NCBI GenBank assembly: GCA_009840285.1
Contig: VXOF01000050.1
Coordinates: 1 to 41,206 of the forward strand
Direction of reading: 5' to 3'
DNA: 41,206 nucleotides
Origin: Nitrospira sp. SB0662_bin_26
GTDB taxonomy: Bacteria; Nitrospirota; Nitrospiria; Nitrospirales; UBA8639
Below, piece after piece: positions 1 through 6,699 of this stretch. A program made the translations under genes and the position numbers. The notes beneath the pieces were generated by a model that did no database searches, was not told where the DNA came from, and saw nothing but the letters and a program-made list of their open reading frames with translations. How positions within the stretch are numbered: the stretch's first letter is position 1; every line of letters starts with the position of its first letter.

Positions 1-13
1 TTTATAAGAGACT

Positions 14-58
14 GGCCCCACGGCGGGGCTCTATTTGTTTTGGTTGTTTTTTCATAAA
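14..58 (+). terminator. Probable rho-independent terminator
   Basis: GGCCCC and GGGGCT arms with an ACGGC loop are followed by a T-rich stretch on the plus strand. It would end a plus-strand gene lying outside the window. The stem is only 5-6 bp, so the call is moderate. Confidence 0.45.
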
Positions 59-65
59 AATATGT

Positions 66-102
66 GGGGGGGGGGGGGGGGCCCACCCCCCCCACCCCCA
101 CT
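66..102. repeat. G16 homopolymer followed by C-rich tract
   Basis: Sixteen consecutive G (66-81) are followed by an almost pure C stretch to 102, just beyond the stop codon of the Slam-like gene. On the minus strand the two tracts can pair as a very GC-rich hairpin followed by ATATTTTT, so it could terminate that gene. The tract length may be variable or misassembled. Confidence 0.7.
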
Positions 103-105
103 GGC

Positions 106-1611
106 TCAAAACTGCCGGACCCAGCGCATTTCCACGAGGTTGCGTTTGAAGTCCCACAGTTGGGCGTTGGATTCGCGGACCTGGTTGGAGAACGCGAGCT
201 GCGGGCTGAACCCGAACACGGTGATGGCGCGGTTCAGGAGTGTGGCCTGCAAGATGCGGGTCTGGTCCTTACGTGGCGTCGTGTTATCGGGGATGAACGG
301 AAACCACCCGGGTTCGAATTCCGTCCACCGGAACTCGGCGCTTAAGCCCACGGTAAAGCCCCCCGGCAAGGCCACGACCGTGCCCCCGCGCGTCCAGTAG
401 CCCGCACTGCTCCAGGCTCGAGACACGGCATCCTGCTGCTGATAGCCGACCAGGGCGTGGACCTGCACGGTCGGGAAAAGCACGTACCTGGCGCCGAGGG
501 AGAACACCATGAGCGGGCCTTCGAGTTGCTTCTGCTGCTGGAATTTGCGGTCGCTCCACTGGGCCCGGCCGCTCAGCCGCAGGCCCGCGAAGACCCGGTG
601 CTCCACTTCCAGGCGCGCGCCGTAATCATAGTTCAAGGAGGAGCCGCCCCACCAGCGCTGGCTCGCGGTGGCCAGAAGGCTCATCTCCGTATCCCGGGTG
701 ATCAGCCAGCGCGGCCCCGCGTACCCGGAGAGAAACGTCTGGTCCCACCGGCTCCCCTTGTACTCCCGGTGGTTGACGTTCAGACCCGAACGCAACCGCC
801 AGCGTTCGGCCAGCGGGTACTGGTATTCACCGCCCCCCCAGCCCACGAGGCCGATACCGGTACTGGCCCGGCCTGTGGCCCCCCGGCGAAATGGCAGCCC
901 TTGAATATAGATGAACTCCGCGTCCGACGCCGCGTTGATGTTCGTATCCGGGGCAATGGAGAAGCCGAACCACGCGTCCCAACGGCGCCGCGCCCGAATG
1001 ACCTTCAAGAGCCGGGTGACGTTCTCGACCAGGGTCTCCGGCGGCTTCCCGACCAAAGCCCGCTCGAAATGCTCGCGGGCCAGGTTGTCCTGCTGCTTGA
1101 AATAGAAGGCCAAGCCCAGTTCCAGGCGCACGCGCACCAAGTCGGGCCGGCGGATCAGGATGGACCGGAAGGACTCGATGGCCGCGTCCAGGAGCGCCTC
1201 CCGTTGCTCATCCGGGAGCCCGCGCGCCTGGGACCCGCGGCTGGCCGCCAGGCCCAGGAGAAACCGCACGTCCGTCTGGTCCGGGTGATCAGCGACCAGA
1301 GGCAACAGGATTTTCAGGGCCTCGGCAAACCGGTTGCGTTCGACCAGCGCGCGCGCGGTATTGACACGCGGATCCGACGACAGGTGAGACCGGCCGGGAG
1401 AAGCCGGGGCGCGGAGAGCAGGTGGGGCTTTCGATGGCTGATTCGACTCAGAAGGAGTAGGGGCACTTGAGGCAGAAGGGCGAAAATATTGCACACCTCC
1501 GCAGTCCCGGCAGGGTTCCGGCGGAGCCGCTGACGCGTCGCCGGACTCGGCCAAAGCCGACGGTGTATGGAACAGGAGCAGAACGATGAGCGTACAAAGC
1601 GCGTTCATCAT
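106..1611 (-). CDS. Slam-type surface lipoprotein assembly modifier (DUF560 barrel)
   Basis: 501 residues. An N-terminal signal peptide (about 1-21, ending ALAES) is followed by a Pro/Ser-rich linker with a CRDCGG motif. Helical TPR-like repeats occupy about 80-200 (ALVERNRFAEALKILLPLVA, a second helix pair around the LELGLAFYFKQQ motif). From about 210 to the end alternating hydrophobic strands form a predicted outer-membrane barrel that ends in Phe, as outer-membrane barrels usually do. TPR plus a 14-strand barrel is the Slam architecture; Slam proteins move lipoproteins to the cell surface. The gene upstream on the same strand encodes a lipoprotein with a TbpB-like C-terminus, a natural client. 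Tandem ATG codons start the ORF; no clear ribosome-binding site is visible. The assignment rests on architecture and context, not on an alignment. Confidence 0.75.
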   Translation of the reverse strand: MMNALCTLIVLLLFHTPSALAESGDASAAPPEPCRDCGGVQYFRPSASSAPTPSESNQPSKAPPALRAPASPGRSHLSSDPRVNTARALVERNRFAEALKILLPLVADHPDQTDVRFLLGLAASRGSQARGLPDEQREALLDAAIESFRSILIRRPDLVRVRLELGLAFYFKQQDNLAREHFERALVGKPPETLVENVTRLLKVIRARRRWDAWFGFSIAPDTNINAASDAEFIYIQGLPFRRGATGRASTGIGLVGWGGGEYQYPLAERWRLRSGLNVNHREYKGSRWDQTFLSGYAGPRWLITRDTEMSLLATASQRWWGGSSLNYDYGARLEVEHRVFAGLRLSGRAQWSDRKFQQQKQLEGPLMVFSLGARYVLFPTVQVHALVGYQQQDAVSRAWSSAGYWTRGGTVVALPGGFTVGLSAEFRWTEFEPGWFPFIPDNTTPRKDQTRILQATLLNRAITVFGFSPQLAFSNQVRESNAQLWDFKRNLVEMRWVRQF

Positions 1612-1619
1612 GACAGGGC

Positions 1620-1654
1620 AAAAAAGAAGGGCAGCTTTTGGGCTGCCCTTCTTT
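1620..1654 (-). terminator. Strong hairpin terminator or attenuator between lipoprotein and Slam gene
   Basis: A perfect 13-bp stem (1623-1635 with 1642-1654, loop TTTTGG) is followed on the minus strand by a T run. It lies between the lipoprotein stop and the Slam start only 9 bp upstream of that start, so Slam transcription depends on readthrough or a promoter inside the lipoprotein gene. Confidence 0.8.
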
Positions 1655-1698
1655 GATCCATAGCCCGCTAGGCGCGGACTTTTGATAGGCCAGAGACG

Positions 1699-3267
1699 TT
1701 ACTCCATCTGCTCACGCACACCGAAGGCGCCAGCCACCGAGCCGTTGGTGAACCCGGCGTTGAATTCGCCGACCGCGCTGCTCGGATACACGCTGTCATT
1801 ATCCTCCAGAGTGGCCGTCCCGGTCGCAGCAGTGGCGGTGCCATGGAAAGTCCCGCTGAGGGAACCATCGCCCACGCCTCCCTTGGCCATGCCGGAGAAG
1901 GTGCCATCGGACACGTCGATGTCACCCGACAAAGCCACCGACCACGCATTCGCCTCGCCGCCGGACAGCATGAAGTTGTTGATGGCGCCGGTGATGGAGT
2001 TGAGCATGTTGGCCGGGATGGTCCCGTCGGTATCGGTAGCGGAAACCTGCACCTGCCCGAACGTCGCCGTCAGGCTGGCATCCGCCCTGAAGTGGCCGGA
2101 GGTCGCCGAGGCCTCGGTCCCGTCCGGGTTGCTCACGCTGTAGACGTAGACGCCGACCGCATTGCCTTCGTAGCTCGCGCTCCCCGCAACCCCGCTAGCA
2201 ATGGCACCAGTGGGGGCAACCGACGAACCGGCGAAGGTTTCGACCTCGTTGTAGGTGAGCACGCCATCCTCGTCCGTCGTTCTCTTCAGCCAGAAGCCGT
2301 AATGCAGGTAGTCGGCATCCGGCACGTCGGAGGTGGCGCCCTTGTCGGGGACGAAGACCCAGTTGGCGCTGTTACCGATGACCTCGCCCTTGGCGTTGAA
2401 CGTGACGGTGCAGGCGGCAGTGCCCACGCACCTGTATGTGCCCTCGGCCCCGTTATAGGTGCCGTCGTGCAGGCCCTCGTCCACGCCCACGGTGTTCGGC
2501 TCGCCGTCCACAGGGTTGTCCTGGGTGTAGTTGAGCGTGCCGTTCATGGTCGAGCGCGCGAACATCAGGTTCGCATTCGCATCCCCTGTAAGGGTGATGT
2601 CCGCCGCGATGGCCAAGGCGTTGTTGACCTCGTCGCCAGTCGCCTCCACGCCGGTGGAGGAATCCACATCCAGCGCCTGCCCGGTTACCATCGCGAACGG
2701 CGTGGCTTTCGGCCCCTGGATGTCCGTCGCAACCAGCACAACCTCGGTCATCACTTCGCCGTCGTCATTCGCCTCCATGGTGCGGGTGAGCATCTGACGA
2801 CCGCCGCTCAACATCTCGGCGACTGCGAACTTGGGATCGTCGTCGCCCGCGTTGTCGGGGTCGGTGATCTCGATCTTGGCAGCCTCGCCGCGAGCACGGC
2901 TGATCATCATGGTCATGGCATCGTCAGACGTGTCGTCGGCGGTGGTCGAGCCGTCCGCGTCGGTCCTGGCACTACCGCCGAGCCCGGTCCCAACGTCATT
3001 CGTTCCCGACGCTGTTTCGGCCTCCGTTGCGATAGCTTTCCTCTTGGTATCCGCCCTTGCCGTTAACTCTTCAGTTGAGGGACCCGGAGGCGGTATCGGT
3101 ACACAATCGCCATCAGCATTCCTTTGCTGGCCATCTGGGCACGGCATCGGCATCGGATCCGGCCCCGGATCCGGCGTCACCATTGTCGTCCCGCCGTTGC
3201 CGCCACACCCAGCCAATGCCAAGGCGGCTATCACGATGAAATACAAGAAGAATCGTTTCGTGTCCAT
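1699..3267 (-). CDS. Surface-exposed lipoprotein with TbpB-like C-terminal barrel (putative Slam substrate)
   Basis: 522 residues. The signal peptide carries a lipobox, LAGC, with Cys20 as the lipidated residue, then a Pro/Asp/Gly-rich linker containing a likely disulphide pair (CPDG and DGDC). The mature protein is acidic and rich in Gly, Thr and Ala. Its C-terminal 130 residues contain beta-hairpin repeats ending in VGEFNAGFTNGSVAGAFGV, which resembles the small C-terminal barrel of TbpB and other Slam-dependent lipoproteins. AAAGGAG lies 10 bases before the ATG, supporting this start. The Slam gene follows on the same strand, separated by a strong terminator. The ligand is unknown; metal, haem or host-protein binding would be speculation. 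Confidence 0.7.
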   Translation of the reverse strand: MDTKRFFLYFIVIAALALAGCGGNGGTTMVTPDPGPDPMPMPCPDGQQRNADGDCVPIPPPGPSTEELTARADTKRKAIATEAETASGTNDVGTGLGGSARTDADGSTTADDTSDDAMTMMISRARGEAAKIEITDPDNAGDDDPKFAVAEMLSGGRQMLTRTMEANDDGEVMTEVVLVATDIQGPKATPFAMVTGQALDVDSSTGVEATGDEVNNALAIAADITLTGDANANLMFARSTMNGTLNYTQDNPVDGEPNTVGVDEGLHDGTYNGAEGTYRCVGTAACTVTFNAKGEVIGNSANWVFVPDKGATSDVPDADYLHYGFWLKRTTDEDGVLTYNEVETFAGSSVAPTGAIASGVAGSASYEGNAVGVYVYSVSNPDGTEASATSGHFRADASLTATFGQVQVSATDTDGTIPANMLNSITGAINNFMLSGGEANAWSVALSGDIDVSDGTFSGMAKGGVGDGSLSGTFHGTATAATGTATLEDNDSVYPSSAVGEFNAGFTNGSVAGAFGVREQME

Positions 3268-3672
3268 GTTGTCTCGTCTCCTTTGATTGATAAGTTATAG
3301 AGAGTAGGTCAAGTATCCTATTCGCGTGTTTCGCACGATTCTACTTTCGGTGGGTGGGTAAGTCAAGCCTTCCTCTCTTTAAAATCTCTTTGATTGAACA
3401 GCTAAATTGAAGATTGGAAAGATGTGGACAGCATAAGAGCAAAAAGCTGTTTTGGATTGTACGAATGACGGATGGGTAAGTCAAGCCCTTTGTATTTCTT
3501 TTTTTATTGTTTTTTTGTTGGTGGTCTTGTCGATTGTGCGATAAGGGCAGGTGCGGTCACGCTGAACATTGTCAATCCGGTTCATTATCGGGAATGACCA
3601 TTCCGGTATGTGAGGGGGTACGCCGGCGTAAGTAGGCAGGAGTAAGTGGGAATGCAAAGGGGGAAAGAAACT
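3268..3672. repeat. AT-richer intergenic region with a 15-bp direct repeat
   Basis: The motif TGGGTAAGTCAAGCC occurs at about 3355-3369 and again at about 3473-3487, upstream of the lipoprotein gene. A related GTAGGTCAAGT lies near 3305. The region is less GC-rich than its surroundings and holds no convincing gene. The copies may be regulator sites for the lipoprotein promoter or traces of duplication. Confidence 0.5.
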
Positions 3673-3769
3673 ATGCGGGGTTTCGCCCCCGCACGACGAG
3701 ATCCTTTTGTTTCGGCAAAAGGATCCAAAACCATTGGCGCCCGGGCGTGGCCCTCCGGGTGCCTTTGCC
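3673..3769 (+). repeat. Family B structured repeat, 5' half (copy B1)
   Basis: Carries the 5' hairpins TGCGGGG/CCCCGCA and GATCCTTTTG/CAAAAGGATC and the GGCGCCCGGGCGTGG arm, then stops where a family A repeat begins. The second hairpin reads GATCC/GGATC here but GGTCC/GGACC in the other copies, a paired change. A small fragment (GGCGCCCGGGGAGGGA) recurs near 3887. Confidence 0.85.
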
Positions 3770-3774
3770 TTTCT

Positions 3775-4031
3775 TGTCATCCTCGACAGCTTTCGTCGGG
3801 GATCCAGGGTTTAGCTTTTTCCTAGTTCCCAAGAATAAAGACACTGGATTCCCGCTAAAAGCTTGCGGGAATGACAGAAGGAGGATTGGCGCCCGGGGAG
3901 GGACCAAAACCACTCTACCCCACCCGCATTTCCTCTTCGGAAAAAGTTCCCGTCCTTACAAAGGAGGGGGAAAAGACACTGGCTCCGCGCCCTCGATCGG
4001 GGTCAAGGGCAGGCTCTCGCAAGGATGACAG
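3775..4031. repeat. Family A palindromic repeats (paired unit plus long arm)
   Basis: 3775-3876 is a head-to-head unit bounded by TGTCAT and ATGACA: a TCCTCGAC...GTCGGGGA arm, a T-rich centre, then a TTCCCGC...GCGGGAA arm. 3973-4030 is a longer arm with an inserted CCCTCGATCGGGGTC segment. No gene is supported between 3268 and 4037. Confidence 0.85.
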
Positions 4032-4037
4032 GAAGAG

Positions 4038-4349
4038 TTACACGGCGAGTTTGATGACGGCGTCGATGGCCTTGGCGGCCTTGGTGATTTCCAGGATGAC
4101 GGCTTCGCGTTCTTCCGTTTCGCGGAGGGCGCGTTTGGCCAGCTTGACCGCCTGGTTGGTTCGCTCGACCGCGGCTGTGTATGTGCCGGTGGTCTTGTCG
4201 AGCTTCTGGCGCAGCACCTCGTCGAGCATGGCGGAGAGCAGGGCTCGCCGGCTCAGGTACTGCTCCCGCAGTTCGCCGGTCAGTTCCACGTTGCGCAGGA
4301 GTTCGTCCAGGGCATTGATGAGTTCGACGAGCCGGGATCGCAGGTTCAT
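4038..4349 (-). CDS. Small helical protein of unknown function
   Basis: 103 residues with no signal peptide and no membrane segment. The composition (Leu, Arg, Glu, Ala in heptad-like spacing) suggests two or three long helices, roughly 1-50 and 57-100, and possibly a coiled coil. The ribosome-binding site AAGGAG overlaps the stop codon of the upstream lipoprotein gene, so translation of the two is probably coupled. That link suggests a shared task at the envelope, for example as a cytoplasmic partner, but I do not recognise the family. It is followed directly by repeat DNA. Confidence 0.7.
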   Translation of the reverse strand: MNLRSRLVELINALDELLRNVELTGELREQYLSRRALLSAMLDEVLRQKLDKTTGTYTAAVERTNQAVKLAKRALRETEEREAVILEITKAAKAIDAVIKLAV

Positions 4350-4352
4350 GCC

Positions 4353-5270
4353 TTACTCCTTGAGTTGTTTGCGGAGGCGGCTCGCGGCTCGCGCCGTGTC
4401 GGCTACGCGACCCACCGCCTCGACGAGGTGCTCGCGGTCCGCGGTTCCGGTCGTCGCCTCGTAGAGGGCCTGTTCCGCGATGGTGAGGTGTTCGACGGCT
4501 TCCTGCAGGCGCCCGTACAGCGTTTTGACGGTCGCCGCCCTGTCCCACGCTTCCCGGATACGGTTCAGCCGCTTGAGCCGCGTGTCGGGGTTTTTGGATA
4601 ACCGCTCCTTCTGGCGGTCCGTGTTGTAGCGGCTCATCAGGGTTGCCTTCTCGCCTTCCGCCTGGTTGCGGTGCGCGATCCCGAAGATGCCCGCGGGGCC
4701 GACTTCGTCGCGGAGGATGGGCAGGATGTCCTGCATGACGCCATGCTGGATCACCACGGCCCGGCGGATGCCTTCGCGCCGTTGGGCTTGCGTGACCTCC
4801 CCGCCGATCACGGTGACGAGTTGTTTGACGGCCCCGCGCCGGACGGCCGGTTCTTTCTTCCCGGTGATGCTCTCATAGTGCTTTCCCAGGGCGTCGAGCG
4901 CGCCCGCCAGTTTGGTAAGGGCTTTGTCCATGGCTTTGGTGCGATCGGCGGACGCGAGTTCGTCCAACGCCGTGGCGTACCGCTCCAGCGCGTCCAGGAA
5001 CTCGATGCGCGCGGCGTAGGCGTTGTCCGCGACCAGCGGCGTGAAGAGCGCGTCGTCCACCCCGCCCCCGAGTTCGGCGCGTTCGCGCAGTTTGCGCGTG
5101 ACCACGGCGGCGTTGGACGCCGAGAGGGTGTCCCTGGCCACGGTGGCGACCATGATCGTGGCGGTGGCGAAAGTGCTGACCTGCCGGTCCGTGGGGATGG
5201 ATTGACAGCCCGCGGACACGGCCGTGGCGCCGAGCAGGAGGGCGAGCAGCAGGCGGGAGGTTGTGCGCAT
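4353..5270 (-). CDS. Lipoprotein of unknown function, helical
   Basis: 305 residues. A signal peptide with lipobox VSAGC gives Cys21 as the lipidation site. The rest is predicted mostly helical, with Ala/Leu/Arg-rich stretches (about 80-130, 200-300) and no recognisable catalytic motif. It is the first gene of a two-gene operon with the 103-residue protein. A sigma70-like promoter and a GC hairpin in the leader lie immediately upstream. The residue after Cys21 is Gln, not Asp, which in the E. coli rule would favour transfer to the outer membrane. No function is claimed. Confidence 0.75.
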   Translation of the reverse strand: MRTTSRLLLALLLGATAVSAGCQSIPTDRQVSTFATATIMVATVARDTLSASNAAVVTRKLRERAELGGGVDDALFTPLVADNAYAARIEFLDALERYATALDELASADRTKAMDKALTKLAGALDALGKHYESITGKKEPAVRRGAVKQLVTVIGGEVTQAQRREGIRRAVVIQHGVMQDILPILRDEVGPAGIFGIAHRNQAEGEKATLMSRYNTDRQKERLSKNPDTRLKRLNRIREAWDRAATVKTLYGRLQEAVEHLTIAEQALYEATTGTADREHLVEAVGRVADTARAASRLRKQLKE

Positions 5271-5279
5271 AGGGTCCTG

Positions 5280-5335
5280 ACCCGCGCCGGTCGGCGCGGG
5301 TAGCCCACTATGGCAATTTTATATCGGTGGGTCAA
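5280..5335 (-). promoter_or_regulatory. Promoter with leader hairpin for the lipoprotein operon
   Basis: On the minus strand TTGACC (5330-5335) and CATAGT (5307-5312) are 17 bp apart. The predicted transcript begins just before a perfect 9-bp stem ACCCGCGCC/GGCGCGGGT (5280-5301, 4-base loop) that ends 9 bases before the ATG. The hairpin could stabilise the mRNA or limit ribosome access. Confidence 0.55.
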
Positions 5336-5345
5336 ATAAAGGAAA

Positions 5346-5714
5346 AGGCACTGGATCCTCGCGTTCGCAAGGATGACAGAAAGAAAAAACGTAAAGAGAA
5401 AGGCACTGGATCCTCGCCCTCGATCGGGGTCAAGGGCAGGCTCTCGCAAGGATGACAGAAGCAGAAGACAAGGATGCCGCCTCTCCTGTCATCCCCGACT
5501 CGATCGGGGATCCAGGGTCGTTGCTTTTGCTTTTATCTGTCATCCTCGACAGCTTTCGTCGGGGATCCAGGGTTTTTACTTTTTTCATGCGTGAGGGAAA
5601 AGACACTGGATTCCCGCTAGATCCCCGATTACAAACGTCGGGGACAGGCCTGCGGGAATGACAGCAAGAGGATGCGAGTCTTCGGGACTGCGGCGCAGCC
5701 ACGCCCGAAGGCAG
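5346..5714. repeat. Family A cluster with nested copy, plus family B fragment
   Basis: At least five arms lie here: 5346-5383, 5404-5459, 5488-5518 and the paired unit 5538-5663. In the last, the right arm TTCCCGC...GCGGGAA is interrupted by another palindrome (CCCCGA...TCGGGG), so one repeat sits in another. 5681-5714 is a fragment of the 3' end of family B. No gene is supported in 5336-5719. Confidence 0.8.
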
Positions 5715-5719
5715 GAAGC

Positions 5720-6010
5720 TCAGGATGTCAAGGCGTTGGCAACGACTTGCGGATTCTTTGCTGCGACCCGCAGTAAGGCACGGGCCGGTCCTTCCGGTTT
5801 TCGTCGCCCTTGCTCCCAGTTCTGGAGTGTCGCCACGCTGACGCCGATCATCAGCGCGAATTCTTGCTGAGACTTCTTCAACCGGGCACGAATCGTCTGC
5901 ACGTCTTCAGGCCGGAAATCGGTCGCCCGTCCGGGCTTCAGGTGACCCCGGCGAATAGCCCCTGCCTGCTTCACACTGGCGACTAAACGTTCAAAGTCCT
6001 TTTGCTTCAC
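5720..6010 (-). CDS. XRE-family antitoxin (HigA/NadS-like)
   Basis: 96 residues. A helix-turn-helix of the Cro/C1 type covers about 37-75, with the recognition region SQQEFALMIGVSVATLQNWE and the following QGRRKPEGPARALL typical of this antitoxin family. The ATG overlaps the end of the toxin gene by four bases, so toxin precedes antitoxin as in higBA. The protein should neutralise the RelE-like toxin and repress its own promoter. The N-terminal 30 residues probably form the toxin contact. Confidence 0.88.
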   Translation of the reverse strand: MKQKDFERLVASVKQAGAIRRGHLKPGRATDFRPEDVQTIRARLKKSQQEFALMIGVSVATLQNWEQGRRKPEGPARALLRVAAKNPQVVANALTS

Positions 6011-6324
6011 TTGAATTCCTCCTTGATTAACCGTCGCAAGGTTGCCAATTGTTTGGACGTTAGATTTTCCTGGTCATTCTTGCGGTATACCATCAACATA
6101 TAGCAGGTTTCGGACATCGCTTCCCAATAATAGATAGCTCGCAATCCACTCCTCTTCCCCATACCGGCCCGGTGCCACCGGAGTTTGCGCAGTCCTCCGG
6201 AACCTTGAATCAGATTGCCCTGTGTGGGCCGGAGCAGCAGAGTTAACTGAAGCTGCCTGTATTCCTCCAATGAGAGTTCACGTTCGACGTCCTCCGTGAA
6301 GATGGGAGTCTCTATAAACCTCAT
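6007..6324 (-). CDS. RelE/HigB-family toxin (probable mRNA interferase)
   Basis: 105 residues, the usual length. Features of the RelE/HigB fold are visible: an N-terminal strand with FIETPIFT, the segment GNLIQGSGGLRKLRW, then KRSGLRAIYYW and the C-terminal strand CYMLMVYRKN followed by the helix SKQLATLRRLIKEEF. Family members cleave mRNA on the ribosome. The antitoxin gene overlaps the 3' end. There is no clear ribosome-binding site before the ATG; CCAATG/CATTGG arms at 6339-6344 and 6367-6372 could be an operator. The reading frame is intact, so this locus should be functional, unlike the second one at 9.7 kb. Confidence 0.88.
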   Translation of the reverse strand: MRFIETPIFTEDVERELSLEEYRQLQLTLLLRPTQGNLIQGSGGLRKLRWHRAGMGKRSGLRAIYYWEAMSETCYMLMVYRKNDQENLTSKQLATLRRLIKEEFK

Positions 6325-6379
6325 GTTGTCAGACTACGCCAATGGCGGAGCACCTGCAACTTTTGTCATTGGCAGTTGT

Positions 6380-6679
6380 TGTCATGCCCGGCTTGATCGG
6401 GCATCCAGGGGTTTTGTGGGTTCGTTTGTAAAGATAACTGCCCTGGATCCTCGATTAAAAATGTCGAGGATGACAGAAGGAGGAAGAAGGAAAGAAAGGC
6501 AACGACTCTGGATCCTCGCCCTCGATCGGGGTCAAGGGCAGGCTCTCGCAAGGATGACAGAAAGAGAAAACGTAAAGAGAAAGACACTGGATTCCCGCGT
6601 TCGCGGGAATGACAGAAAGAGGAAAGGCGAAAGGCAAAGGCCCCCTCACCCTGCCCTCTCCCGCATGGGGAGAGGGTTT
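6380..6679. repeat. Family A cluster and a CCCTCTCCC-type repeat
   Basis: 6380-6475 is a paired unit bounded by TGTCAT and ATGACA. Single arms follow at about 6504-6559 and 6585-6616. 6641-6679 is the CCCTCACCCTGCCCTCTCCC-type repeat, able to form CCCTCTCCC/GGGGAGAGGG, directly downstream of the TonB-dependent receptor gene. Confidence 0.8.
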
Positions 6680-6699
6680 TCAGGATGTGATGCCTTCGC

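Noticed and set aside
457-1470. Long plus-strand reading frames opposite the Slam gene and opposite the 1.7-3.3 kb lipoprotein
   Set aside because: They are shadows of GC-rich genes; the minus-strand proteins have signal peptides and family features.
3775-6616. Clustered repeats as a CRISPR array
   Set aside because: Unit lengths, spacing and orientation vary, arms are palindromes in both orientations, and no cas gene is near.
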